From: CAZIVO01 sp964542765
GTDB taxonomy: Bacteria > Planctomycetota > UBA1135 > UBA2386
Assembly: GCA_964542765.1 (NCBI GenBank)
Contig: CAZIVO010000002.1
Coordinates: 14,092-78,091 of the forward strand
Reading direction: 5' to 3'
DNA length: 64,000 bases
Both the position numbers and the translations under genes were made by a program. This document shows, piece after piece, positions 25,202-33,388 of this stretch; position 1 is the stretch's first letter; each line of letters opens with the position of its first letter. The notes beneath the pieces are model-generated. The model had not been told where the DNA came from. It was given only the letters and a program-made list of their open reading frames with translations, and searched no databases.

Positions 25202-28200
25202 TCACATGTTGCGCCGATACTGCCCGCCGATCTCGTAGAGAGCATCGGTTAGCTGGCCGAGCGAACAGAATTTGGAGGCTTCCATCAGGCTGTCGAAGAC
25301 ATTGCCTTGCTCGAGAGCCGTGCGTTTGAGGGTCTCCAGTGCATCGGTCGTGGTGGAAGCATTGCGTTCGTGGAACAGGGACAGCGACTCGATCACGAAG
25401 TCTCGTTCCTCCTCGGTGGATCGCATGACATCCTTGGACTTCTGAATGGGGGAGCCATCGGATCCCAGGAAGGTATTGACCCCGACAAGTGGCAACTCGC
25501 CGCTGTTCTTGAGGCTTTCGTAGCGGAGCGACTCTTCCTGGATCTTGCCCCTCTGGTACATGGTTTCCATCGCTCCGAGCACGCCTCCGCGTTCGGAGAT
25601 CCTTTCAAATTCCTCCAAGACAGCTTCCTCAACGAGATCGCTGAGTTCTTCTATCGAGAAGGAGCCTTGGAGGGGATTTTCGTTGGCGGCGAGCCCGAGT
25701 TCCTTGTTGATGATGAGCTGGATTGCGATGGCCCGGCGCACCGACTCCTCGGTTGGCGTGGTGATGGCCTCGTCGTAGGCGTTCGTGTGCAGGCTCTGGC
25801 AGTTGTCGTAGATGGCATACAGGGCCTGCAGGGTGGTGCGGATATCGTTGAACGAGATTTCCTGCGCGTGCAGCGAGCGACCCGATGTCTGAATGTGGTA
25901 TTTCAGCTTCTGCGAACGCTCGTTGGCTTCATATCGGTGCTTGAGGGCCTTGGCCCAGATTCGCCGGGCAACCCGACCGATGACTGCATACTCGGGATCG
26001 AGACCATTGCTGAAAAAGAACGAGAGGTTCGGCGCGAACGCGTCGATGTCCATCTGGCGAGACAGGTAGTACTCGACGTAGGTGAAGCTGTTGGCGAGGG
26101 TGAATGCGAGCTGGGTGATCGGGTTCGCACCAGCTTCGGCGATGTGGTAGCCGGAGATCGAGACCGAGTAGAAGTTACGGATATCGTGGTCGATGAAATA
26201 CTGCTGGATGTCGCCCATGAGGCGTAACGCGAACTCGCTCGAGAAGATGCAGGTATTCTGCGCCTGATCTTCCTTGAGAATGTCGGCTTGCACGGTGCCG
26301 CGGATGGTCTTGAGTGTTTCCTCCCGGATCTTCTCATAGGTGTCTCGCGGCAACACCTGATCGCCGGTAACACCCAGAAGCATCAAGCCCAAGCCATCAT
26401 GCCCATCGGGGAGTTTGCCATCGTAACGTGGACGCGGGACGTTGCGCTCGGCGAACAAGCCATCGATTTTCGCTTCAACTTCGTCGGTGAGACCGTGTTC
26501 CTTGATGTGGAGTTCGCACTGCTGATCGATGGCGGCATTGATGAAGAAGGCGAGGATCATCGGCGCGGGACCGTTGATGGTCATCGAGACCGATGTCGAG
26601 GAGTCAGAGAGATTGAATCCGGAGTAGAGCTTCTTGGCGTCGTCGAGGGAGCAGACCGAGACACCGGCATTGCCGACCTTGCCATAAATGTCGGGGCGGG
26701 GGCCGGGGTTCTCGCCGTATAGCGTGACCGAATCAAAGGCTGTTGAAAGGCGTTTGGCCTTCTGGTCGCGGGAGATGTAGTGGAATCTCCGGTTCGTGCG
26801 CTCGGGACCGCCTTCACCAGCAAACATGCGAGTGGGGTCCTCGTTCTCGCGCTTGAACGGGTAGACACCGGCTGCAAAGGGAAACTCACCCGGAACGTTC
26901 TCGCGGAGGATCCAGTGCAGGAGTTCGCCAGGATCTTTGAAGTCAGGCAACGCAACCTTGGCGACCTCCAGGTTGCTCAAGGTCTTGATGGTTTGCTGTA
27001 CGCGAACGTCTTTACCTCTCACCTTGAAGGTGTGGAATTCTCCTTCGTAACTGGCGGCTTTTGTCGGCCAGTTTGCGAGGGCTTCCCGACAGGTCTGGTC
27101 GAGTGTTTCTTCGAGGTCAGCATGCACGGCGTGAACGGCGCTCGCATCTTCTCCGCGGGCTTCCAGTTCGTCGATGGCGCCTTGCAAGCGCCAGCACTGG
27201 CGAGCAATCGAACTCTGCGAATGCGCCCAGGTGTCATACTCACGGCAGGTTCCAGCGATCTCGGCGAGGTAGCGGGTATTCGCCGGTGGGATGATGTGGA
27301 GGGCCTCGTTGTGAAGGGCGGGCAGTGTTCGCGTCGACACCAGGCCGGTGTCGACCTTTTCATTGAGTGCATCGATGATCGCCTTGTAGAGCGAGTTCGT
27401 CCCCGGGTCATTGAATTGGGATGCCATGGTGCCGTGTACGGCGATGTCATCATCGGCGAATTTTCGGTTGCGCCGGATCTGCTTGGTGACATCCCGCAAG
27501 GCATCCTTGGCGCCGCGACGATCGAACTTGTTGATGGCGACGAGATCGGCATAGTCGAGCATGTCGATCTTCTCGAGCTGAGTGGCAGCTCCATAATCTG
27601 GAGTCATCACGTAGAGGGAGAGATCCGAGAAGTCGACAACCTCCGTGTCGGATTGGCCGATCCCGGATGTTTCCAGGATGATCAGATCGAAGTTCGAGCG
27701 TTTGAGGATTTCGATGGATTCGCCGACCGATTCCGCCAGAGCCAGATTGGCTTGCCGCGTTGCCATCGAGCGCATGTAGACCCGCGGGCTCTGGATCGAG
27801 TTCATGCGAATCCGATCACCGAGCAGCGCACCGCCTGTGCGGCGCTGGGAGGGATCTACCGACAGGATGGCGAGCTTGCGGTCATCGAAATCGATAAGAA
27901 ACCGGCGAACGATCTCGTCGATCAGAGAGGATTTCCCGGCACCGCCGGTTCCTGTGATGCCCAGGACCGGAACCTTGCGATCGTGGGTGACCTCGGCGAG
28001 TTTGGTGCGTACCGACTCGGTATCGTTTTCTGCCGCCGTCAATGCTCTGGCTATTTCCTGCGGCCGGTCCGTGCTCAACTTGTCGAACTCAGGGGCGAAC
28101 TTGTCGGTGGTGTCACAGCGGGAGAGCATGTCGCGAACCATGCCTTCCAGTCCGAGTTCCCGTCCGTCATCGGGCGAGTAGATCCTGCACACGCCGTATG

Positions 28201-28570
28201 ACTGGAGTTCCTCGATTTCATGCGGCAGGATCACGCCACCACCGCCGCCGAAGAGCTTGATGTGGCCGCAGTCTTTTTCTCCCAAGAGATCGTGGGCGTA
28301 GCGGAAGAATTCGAGGTGCCCACCTTGGTAGGAGGTGATGGCGATGCCGTGAGCATCCTCTTCGATCGCGGCATCGACGATTTCACCAGCGGACCGATTG
28401 TGTCCCAGGTGGATGACTTCGGCGCCGGACGCCTGTGCGATCCTCCGCATGATGTTGATCGAGGCATCGTGGCCATCGAACAAGGAGGTTGCGGTCACCA
28501 GCCGGATCTTGTTCATCGTGGACTGATCTTCTGGATCTGCCCCTGCTTTTACCATCTCACCTTGCGTCAT
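25202..28570 (-). CDS. icmF: Fused isobutyryl-CoA mutase IcmF
   Basis: The product is about 1122 residues in the IcmF order. A B12-binding domain comes first (D32-G-H34-DASIN), then a MeaB-like GTPase (GITGTGGAGKSS near 205; LSVDPSQRRTGGALLGDRIR; INKFDRRGAKD), then the mutase (RTNRRFHYISRD, VSMTINGPAPMI, FYSVSISGYHIAEAGANP). It rearranges isobutyryl-CoA and n-butyryl-CoA or a related branched acyl-CoA, carrying its own chaperone. Starts at 28570, 28555 and 28516 are all possible; 28555 best fits the family N-terminal length. It is on the same strand as the mutase-meaB pair but separated from it by the glyoxalase. Confidence 0.95.
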   Translation of the reverse strand: MTQGEMVKAGADPEDQSTMNKIRLVTATSLFDGHDASINIMRRIAQASGAEVIHLGHNRSAGEIVDAAIEEDAHGIAITSYQGGHLEFFRYAHDLLGEKDCGHIKLFGGGGGVILPHEIEELQSYGVCRIYSPDDGRELGLEGMVRDMLSRCDTTDKFAPEFDKLSTDRPQEIARALTAAENDTESVRTKLAEVTHDRKVPVLGITGTGGAGKSSLIDEIVRRFLIDFDDRKLAILSVDPSQRRTGGALLGDRIRMNSIQSPRVYMRSMATRQANLALAESVGESIEILKRSNFDLIILETSGIGQSDTEVVDFSDLSLYVMTPDYGAATQLEKIDMLDYADLVAINKFDRRGAKDALRDVTKQIRRNRKFADDDIAVHGTMASQFNDPGTNSLYKAIIDALNEKVDTGLVSTRTLPALHNEALHIIPPANTRYLAEIAGTCREYDTWAHSQSSIARQCWRLQGAIDELEARGEDASAVHAVHADLEETLDQTCREALANWPTKAASYEGEFHTFKVRGKDVRVQQTIKTLSNLEVAKVALPDFKDPGELLHWILRENVPGEFPFAAGVYPFKRENEDPTRMFAGEGGPERTNRRFHYISRDQKAKRLSTAFDSVTLYGENPGPRPDIYGKVGNAGVSVCSLDDAKKLYSGFNLSDSSTSVSMTINGPAPMILAFFINAAIDQQCELHIKEHGLTDEVEAKIDGLFAERNVPRPRYDGKLPDGHDGLGLMLLGVTGDQVLPRDTYEKIREETLKTIRGTVQADILKEDQAQNTCIFSSEFALRLMGDIQQYFIDHDIRNFYSVSISGYHIAEAGANPITQLAFTLANSFTYVEYYLSRQMDIDAFAPNLSFFFSNGLDPEYAVIGRVARRIWAKALKHRYEANERSQKLKYHIQTSGRSLHAQEISFNDIRTTLQALYAIYDNCQSLHTNAYDEAITTPTEESVRRAIAIQLIINKELGLAANENPLQGSFSIEELSDLVEEAVLEEFERISERGGVLGAMETMYQRGKIQEESLRYESLKNSGELPLVGVNTFLGSDGSPIQKSKDVMRSTEEERDFVIESLSLFHERNASTTTDALETLKRTALEQGNVFDSLMEASKFCSLGQLTDALYEIGGQYRRNM

Positions 28571-28728
28571 CGGCCGTTGGAGTCGTCACGGACACTTCTA
28601 TCTTATCGCCCAGCCAGTGCTTGCGAAGCACTGCTCTCTGACAGCTGCGCCATCCGTACGGTATCGGGGACGCTTCATCCTTTCCTCCATGGTTTGCAGA
28701 TCCGCATGCCATGGGCTACTGGCTCCGA

Positions 28729-29133
28729 TCAATCGTTGCCGAGGGAAAAGTGCTGCCCGACGATCTTCCAGTCCTCGCCGTTCATCTGGGCTACCGAGAA
28801 GCTGCAGCGACCGCTCTGGGAGTTCTCCCGGCCTTCGGGATCGACTTGCGATGCGGTCCAGTGGCCGGCGACGAAGGCGTGTCGGTCGCCGAATGCCCGG
28901 AATTCCAGATCCCTGAACTCCAGCTTGACCGTGTCGTGGTAGCGCAACTCCTGGTCCAGGATTTCCTCGTAGGCACCCCATCCTTGGTCGCTACGACCTG
29001 ATGCATCGAGGTTGATGAAGCGCTTGTCCGTCCAGAAATGTGAGCGGAACAGCTTCATGTCTCGGCGGTTGTAAGCCTGCCGCATGCTGCGGAAGAAATC
29101 GTCCAGTTCCTTGTAGACTTCAACGCTGCTCAT
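28729..29133 (-). CDS. NTF2/SnoaL-like small protein
   Basis: The product is 134 residues from ATG 29133 with no signal peptide. The sequence VYKELDDFFRSMRQAYNRRD, FRDLEFRAFGDRHAFVAGHW and GEDWKIVGQHFS fits the cone-shaped NTF2-like (SnoaL/DUF4440-type) fold. Such proteins serve as small hydrolases, isomerases or binding domains. No catalytic residue can be assigned. It lies between icmF and the amidohydrolase operon on the same strand. Upstream in-frame codons to 29268 look non-coding. Confidence 0.72.
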   Translation of the reverse strand: MSSVEVYKELDDFFRSMRQAYNRRDMKLFRSHFWTDKRFINLDASGRSDQGWGAYEEILDQELRYHDTVKLEFRDLEFRAFGDRHAFVAGHWTASQVDPEGRENSQSGRCSFSVAQMNGEDWKIVGQHFSLGND

Positions 29134-29224
29134 TTGATCTGTCCGGTGGGGCGCATCGGTGTAAGCGCTAACGGTTACTGTGCTTGGGGACGGGGCTGTC
29201 TGCTGACGCGAGATGGTGACAGCT

Positions 29225-30574
29225 TCAACGCTTGATATGACCGAAGAAGGTCTCGCGATCCTTCTCATAGACGACCTTGCCGTTGACGATGGCCGTCTGG
29301 ACGAAGGTTTTATAGTGCAACGGATCGCCGTCGAGAATCAAGAGATCGGCATCCTTGCCTTTTTCGATGGAGCCGATTCTGGCCTGAGCGCCAATGATGC
29401 GGGCGGCATCTAAAGTAATGGAGCGAAGTGCTTTACGGTTCTCCAGTCCCCCGCGGACGGCGTAGGCCGCATCAACATGCAGGGTGTGGAGATCTTGTCC
29501 CAAGATGCCACCTGTCCCGAGGCTCGGGCCGGAGCCGAAGCGACCACCGGGTGGGTGGACGGCGACCGCTACCCCGACTTCATCGAGTATCTTGGCCGAG
29601 GCGATGTTCGAGCCGGTCGTGTTCGGTTGTGTGGGATCAGCACGGACCCGGGTTCGCGGGCTGAGGATGACCATCGACCCGGTGGCTGCGATTTCATCGG
29701 GGATGGACCAGGCCGTCACCGGGTTATCCAGAACCACTCCATGGCCGACGATCTCGGCGATTTCGAGTGCCTGGCGGATGGCATTGTTGGTGAAGTTGCT
29801 GCCGCAGAGAATCCAGAGCCGGGCCTTGCCGTCCATCACCTTTTGCAGCTTCTCGATTCCGGAAGGAGGTTTCGGTGGCTGTTTCTTGGGGTCCTTTGCC
29901 TTTTCGGCCTCGTGTTCATCGACCTTCTTGCGGTGTTCTTTGACCTTGTCGGCAAGATCGCGCAGAGCCTTCATCTTCTCTGGGCTCAGCGGAACCCGCA
30001 TCGACATGACAGTGTCCTCGAGGGCAACCATGCCCGCGGTGTCGCCCCAGGCCAGCTTGATGACAGCGTTGGCGCCATCGGGGGTTGATGAGCCGCCTCT
30101 GAAGTTGGCGAGGAAGGAGGTGATACCGGCCGCGAGCCCCATCTTGATGGAGGGGTCGAAGGCGTTGACGGCGTCCTTGGCGTGATTGTTGCCTCCCGCT
30201 GATGATGGCGCCCCCATTTGCCGACCCTTCACGGAGATGAAACCTGGCGACACGATCTTGCCAGTGGCATCGATGATCTTGGCTTCCTCGGGGATCTCGA
30301 TGTTGATTCCGACCGCATGGATCTTGTCGTCGCCGACCAAGATGCTGCCGCGGCGGATGATCTGCCCCGTGCCGAGATGGAGATCTGCCCCCTTGATGGC
30401 AAGCCAGTGTTCGACCTTGGTCTTCTTGACTTCCTTCTTTTCCGGTTCACTTTGCGTTGGCGGGCTCGGTCGGGCGATGCTTCGCCCGCCTCGGCGCGAT
30501 GGCCGTTGCGCCTCGAGGCTGCTGGCGATCATGAGAGTCAATGTTCCCAGAACAACGATGGTATTGTGCCTCAT
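29225..30574 (-). CDS. Exported amidohydrolase-like protein H (no metal motif)
   Basis: This is the last gene of the eight-gene operon, 449 residues. A signal peptide ends LEAQ at ~23 and a basic/Pro-rich linker follows. The amidohydrolase composite domain shows GSILVGDDKIHAVGINIEIP, then SPGFISVKGRQMG where active members have PG-[IF]-D-x-H-x-H. The barrel ends with the usual SITLDAARIIG, IGSIEKGKDADLLILDGDPL and a C-terminal IVNGKVVYE strand. A charged helix with KKQPPKPPSGIEKLQKVMDGK interrupts the barrel. All metal-ligand His positions I can align are lost, so hydrolysis is unlikely. Its start overlaps the stop of the upstream gene by ATGA. Confidence 0.85.
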   Translation of the reverse strand: MRHNTIVVLGTLTLMIASSLEAQRPSRRGGRSIARPSPPTQSEPEKKEVKKTKVEHWLAIKGADLHLGTGQIIRRGSILVGDDKIHAVGINIEIPEEAKIIDATGKIVSPGFISVKGRQMGAPSSAGGNNHAKDAVNAFDPSIKMGLAAGITSFLANFRGGSSTPDGANAVIKLAWGDTAGMVALEDTVMSMRVPLSPEKMKALRDLADKVKEHRKKVDEHEAEKAKDPKKQPPKPPSGIEKLQKVMDGKARLWILCGSNFTNNAIRQALEIAEIVGHGVVLDNPVTAWSIPDEIAATGSMVILSPRTRVRADPTQPNTTGSNIASAKILDEVGVAVAVHPPGGRFGSGPSLGTGGILGQDLHTLHVDAAYAVRGGLENRKALRSITLDAARIIGAQARIGSIEKGKDADLLILDGDPLHYKTFVQTAIVNGKVVYEKDRETFFGHIKR

Positions 30575-31989
30575 CGCGTCTCCTCCCGGTCGTCTTCGAC
30601 CTCGATACCCTTGTGCCAGATTCGGGATAGCTTCGACGTCGGGTCGAGCGGATCGCCGGTGAATAGAAGAAGGTCGGCGGTCTTGCCGACTTCGATGGAG
30701 CCTACGTGCTTGTTGCGGCCGAGCACCTTGGCCGGCGTCAGCGTGATGGCGCGCAAGGCGATTTCGCGAGGAAGTCCTGTTCGTACCAGTTCCATCAACT
30801 GGAAGAAGAGTAGTTCGAGGTTCTGCTTGCTGTCGGGCAAGATGAAGCCGATCTCCGTCCCTGCCTTGTTCAGGATGGCAGCGGGATTGATCACATCAGA
30901 ACTGTAGGCCGAAGAGGTCAGGCCGGGGGGCATCAAGATCGTCTTGGCCTTGAGTGTGCCGAGCTTGTCCTGGACCTCATCAAGACGGCCGGCGCCATTC
31001 GAGAGGCTGGTGGCGATGATGGTCGAGTGCGCGAAGCGGGTGTCGCCGAGCGTGTCCAGCCAGTGCAGCAATTCGTTTGCAGAGCCGAGGGGCATGAAGA
31101 CCCTGCGCTTGCCCTCGAGGAGATCGGCAAGCACTTCGATGTTGGGGTCCTTCTTCTTGGGCGGCGCCTTCTTCTCGGGGCTGGCGGTTTTAGCCTGGGG
31201 CTTTTCGCCGGACTCCGGTTTCGCCGGAGCGGGCTTTTCGCCGGGCTTCGGCTTCCCTGTAGCGGGCTTTGCCTCGGGTTTCCCCGCAGCTTCTTCTTCG
31301 CCTTTCTTGGCCTCTGCTTTCTTCGGAGCGGGCTTGGGGTCGGCCTTGGGCTTTTTGCGTTCGGCGACCTCGGCCTTGGCCTTTGTCAGGGCGTCCCGGA
31401 TGACCTTTTTGCCGCTCGTGCTCAGCGAGGGCGCGGCGACGAGGAAGGCATCGTCATCGATCGTCAGTTCCTGGGGCGTCTTTCCCCGGGGATCGAGGAT
31501 TGCTCCCTGGCCGGGAAAACCGCCTCCGCTGGGATACAGCGCCAGCGTCGTGACCCCGGCTTCGAGCAATTCGCCGAAGATCTTCTGGCGGGCGTAGAGT
31601 CCGGAGACGACCTTTTTTGACGCCTGGTTGCTGGCAGAACCGCCTCCGCTGCGGCTGGAGGAACCACGCCGACTGCGGGAACTCCGTATGAAACTGGGCA
31701 TGGTCGGTCGCGCCGACGTCGAGCCCAAGCCCGCCCGTGACCAGGCGCTGACGAGTCCTGGCATCAGGGTTCCGCCCTTGGCATCCACAATCTTGGCGCC
31801 GGCCGGGACTTCGATGCTGGCACCGATAGCCGTGATCTTTCCGTTCCGGATCAAGACCACTCCCTTGGCGATCTCTTTTCCGGATATGGGCAAGATGTGG
31901 GCGTTGGTGATGGCGAGGGGCCGCGTGATTTGCGCGTTCGCGGGGATCGCCAGCACGAGGAGAGTCAGACAAGGTATCGATCGTCGCAT
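30571..31989 (-). CDS. Exported amidohydrolase-like protein G (no metal motif, long Lys/Pro linker)
   Basis: The product is 472 residues with a signal peptide ending ANAQ at ~20. The N-terminal beta-sandwich strand GVVLIRNGKITAIGASIEVP is followed by LMPGLVSAWSRAGLG, with no HxH. Residues ~210-280 are a low-complexity linker of repeated K-P-x-P/G-E-K-P units ending in KKKDPNIEVLADLLEGKRRV, the conserved 'L-x-G-K' helix entry shared by the operon. The C-terminal half has AITLTPAKVLGRNKHVGSIE and KTADLLLFTGDPLD. It is probably a non-catalytic structural or binding paralogue. The stop overlaps gene H; gene F ends 19 bases upstream. Confidence 0.85.
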   Translation of the reverse strand: MRRSIPCLTLLVLAIPANAQITRPLAITNAHILPISGKEIAKGVVLIRNGKITAIGASIEVPAGAKIVDAKGGTLMPGLVSAWSRAGLGSTSARPTMPSFIRSSRSRRGSSSRSGGGSASNQASKKVVSGLYARQKIFGELLEAGVTTLALYPSGGGFPGQGAILDPRGKTPQELTIDDDAFLVAAPSLSTSGKKVIRDALTKAKAEVAERKKPKADPKPAPKKAEAKKGEEEAAGKPEAKPATGKPKPGEKPAPAKPESGEKPQAKTASPEKKAPPKKKDPNIEVLADLLEGKRRVFMPLGSANELLHWLDTLGDTRFAHSTIIATSLSNGAGRLDEVQDKLGTLKAKTILMPPGLTSSAYSSDVINPAAILNKAGTEIGFILPDSKQNLELLFFQLMELVRTGLPREIALRAITLTPAKVLGRNKHVGSIEVGKTADLLLFTGDPLDPTSKLSRIWHKGIEVEDDREETR

Positions 31990-32008
31990 GGGGGTGTCTC
32001 TCGTCTTA

Positions 32009-33388
32009 CTAGAACCTTGGGCGCGCGGGATTGCGTTGATATCGGATGGTGCCGTTCACGACGGTCGTGACGACATGGCTACGTGGGTCCAGTGGGTCGC
32101 CGCTCCAGATCGAAAAGTCGGCATCCTTGCCGACTCGCAACGAGCCAACGCGGTGGTCGATACCGATCAAGCGTGCTGGATTGATGGTGATGGCACGAAT
32201 ACCTATCTCATCGGGCATGCCCAGGCGAACGGCCATCGCGCACTGCAAGGTGAGTTGCTCTTGCGGGACAACGGGTGAGTCGGTGTTGATGGCGATGCCG
32301 TCACGACCGACGCCTTTTTGCATACGATTGAAGCCATGCATTCCGCCCCGGGACCACATGTCGGCGAGGCCGATGAATCGACCGGTGTCGCGGTCGAAAT
32401 GGTACTGCCGGGGACCGTTGCAGATGGGCACTCCACGATTGAAGGCTTCTTCGGAGAGGCGGTAAGCATCGAAGGTGCCATGATCGACGAAGGTCCACAG
32501 CCCGAACTCTGTTCGCAACTCACGCAAGGTCTCAAGGACAACCTGGTAGATCTGCGTGTGAACACTGACAGGATATTCATGGCGGAACAGTCCGCGCAGA
32601 TAGCGCAGATCGGGGCGAGATTTGGGTTTAGGACCCTTGCCCGCTTCATGGTCTTCCCAGGCCTTGAAGTATTCGTAGCCGCGTTGCAGGGTGAAGCGCA
32701 GTCCCTGGTTCATGCCCATGTTGGTGGAGCCGAGATCGCCGGATCGGCGCTCGGGATTGCCTGCCTGGGCGATCTTGAGACTGCCTGGAAAGCGCACCAG
32801 GGCTTCGTCAGGATTGTTGCCGCCGGTCTTGGTCAGGGTGCCGAAGCCACCCATGTTCGAGCCCGACCCGGGAATGTAGAGCACGCAGGTGATGCCGCCG
32901 GCCAGCGCATCCTTGAGGGTGTCGTGGTCCATCGTGATGAGGTCGATGGTCCGGAATTCGGGGTTGGTCGCGTGCACCATGTCATTGATGTCGCCCATCG
33001 TCTTGCTGGCGACGTGGCAGTGCAGGTCGACGAGGCCGGGCACCAACCAGCCATCTCCGGCGTCGACGATCTTGTAGTCGTCGGGGATGGAGATGTCGCG
33101 CGCGCGACCGATGGCGATGATCTTGCTGTTCTTGGTCAGCATGACACCGTCGTGGATCGGCTCTCCTTCGAGGGTGAGGACCTTGGTCGCGCGCCAAGCG
33201 TAGGATTGACTCGGTACCGTCTTCGGTCCCCATTTGGCGATCTTGTAATCAGCTTCCGTCTCGGGGCGGTTGCCGTACCAGATCTCGACCGAGGCCGCGT
33301 CTTGCGCCGGCATGCTCAAGGCGAGCAGGAGGATGGCGAGGGCGGCACCGGCAGGCGATTTCCGATGAGTGGTTGAGGATGTCATCAT
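32009..33388 (-). CDS. Exported amidohydrolase F with an intact metal site
   Basis: The product is 459 residues with a signal peptide ending SMPAQ at ~29. This is the only member of the array with the full set of subtype-I-like ligands: H123-C-H125 in PGLVDLHCHV, a His in YPVSVHTQIYQ, a His in LWTFVDHGTFDA and an Asp in IAINTDSPVVPQ. It resembles imidazolonepropionase/prolidase-type secreted amidohydrolases (COG1228-like), so a cyclic amide or peptide-like substrate is plausible but unproven. The segment GAGKGPKPKSRPDLRYLRGLF-like replaces the Lys/Pro linker. Its start overlaps the double-domain gene E by ATGA. Confidence 0.9.
   Translation of the reverse strand: MMTSSTTHRKSPAGAALAILLLALSMPAQDAASVEIWYGNRPETEADYKIAKWGPKTVPSQSYAWRATKVLTLEGEPIHDGVMLTKNSKIIAIGRARDISIPDDYKIVDAGDGWLVPGLVDLHCHVASKTMGDINDMVHATNPEFRTIDLITMDHDTLKDALAGGITCVLYIPGSGSNMGGFGTLTKTGGNNPDEALVRFPGSLKIAQAGNPERRSGDLGSTNMGMNQGLRFTLQRGYEYFKAWEDHEAGKGPKPKSRPDLRYLRGLFRHEYPVSVHTQIYQVVLETLRELRTEFGLWTFVDHGTFDAYRLSEEAFNRGVPICNGPRQYHFDRDTGRFIGLADMWSRGGMHGFNRMQKGVGRDGIAINTDSPVVPQEQLTLQCAMAVRLGMPDEIGIRAITINPARLIGIDHRVGSLRVGKDADFSIWSGDPLDPRSHVVTTVVNGTIRYQRNPARPRF

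Noticed and set aside
26780..28201. Plus-strand open frame (473 codons) opposite icmF.
   Set aside because: It is antisense to a fully conserved enzyme and has no family features.
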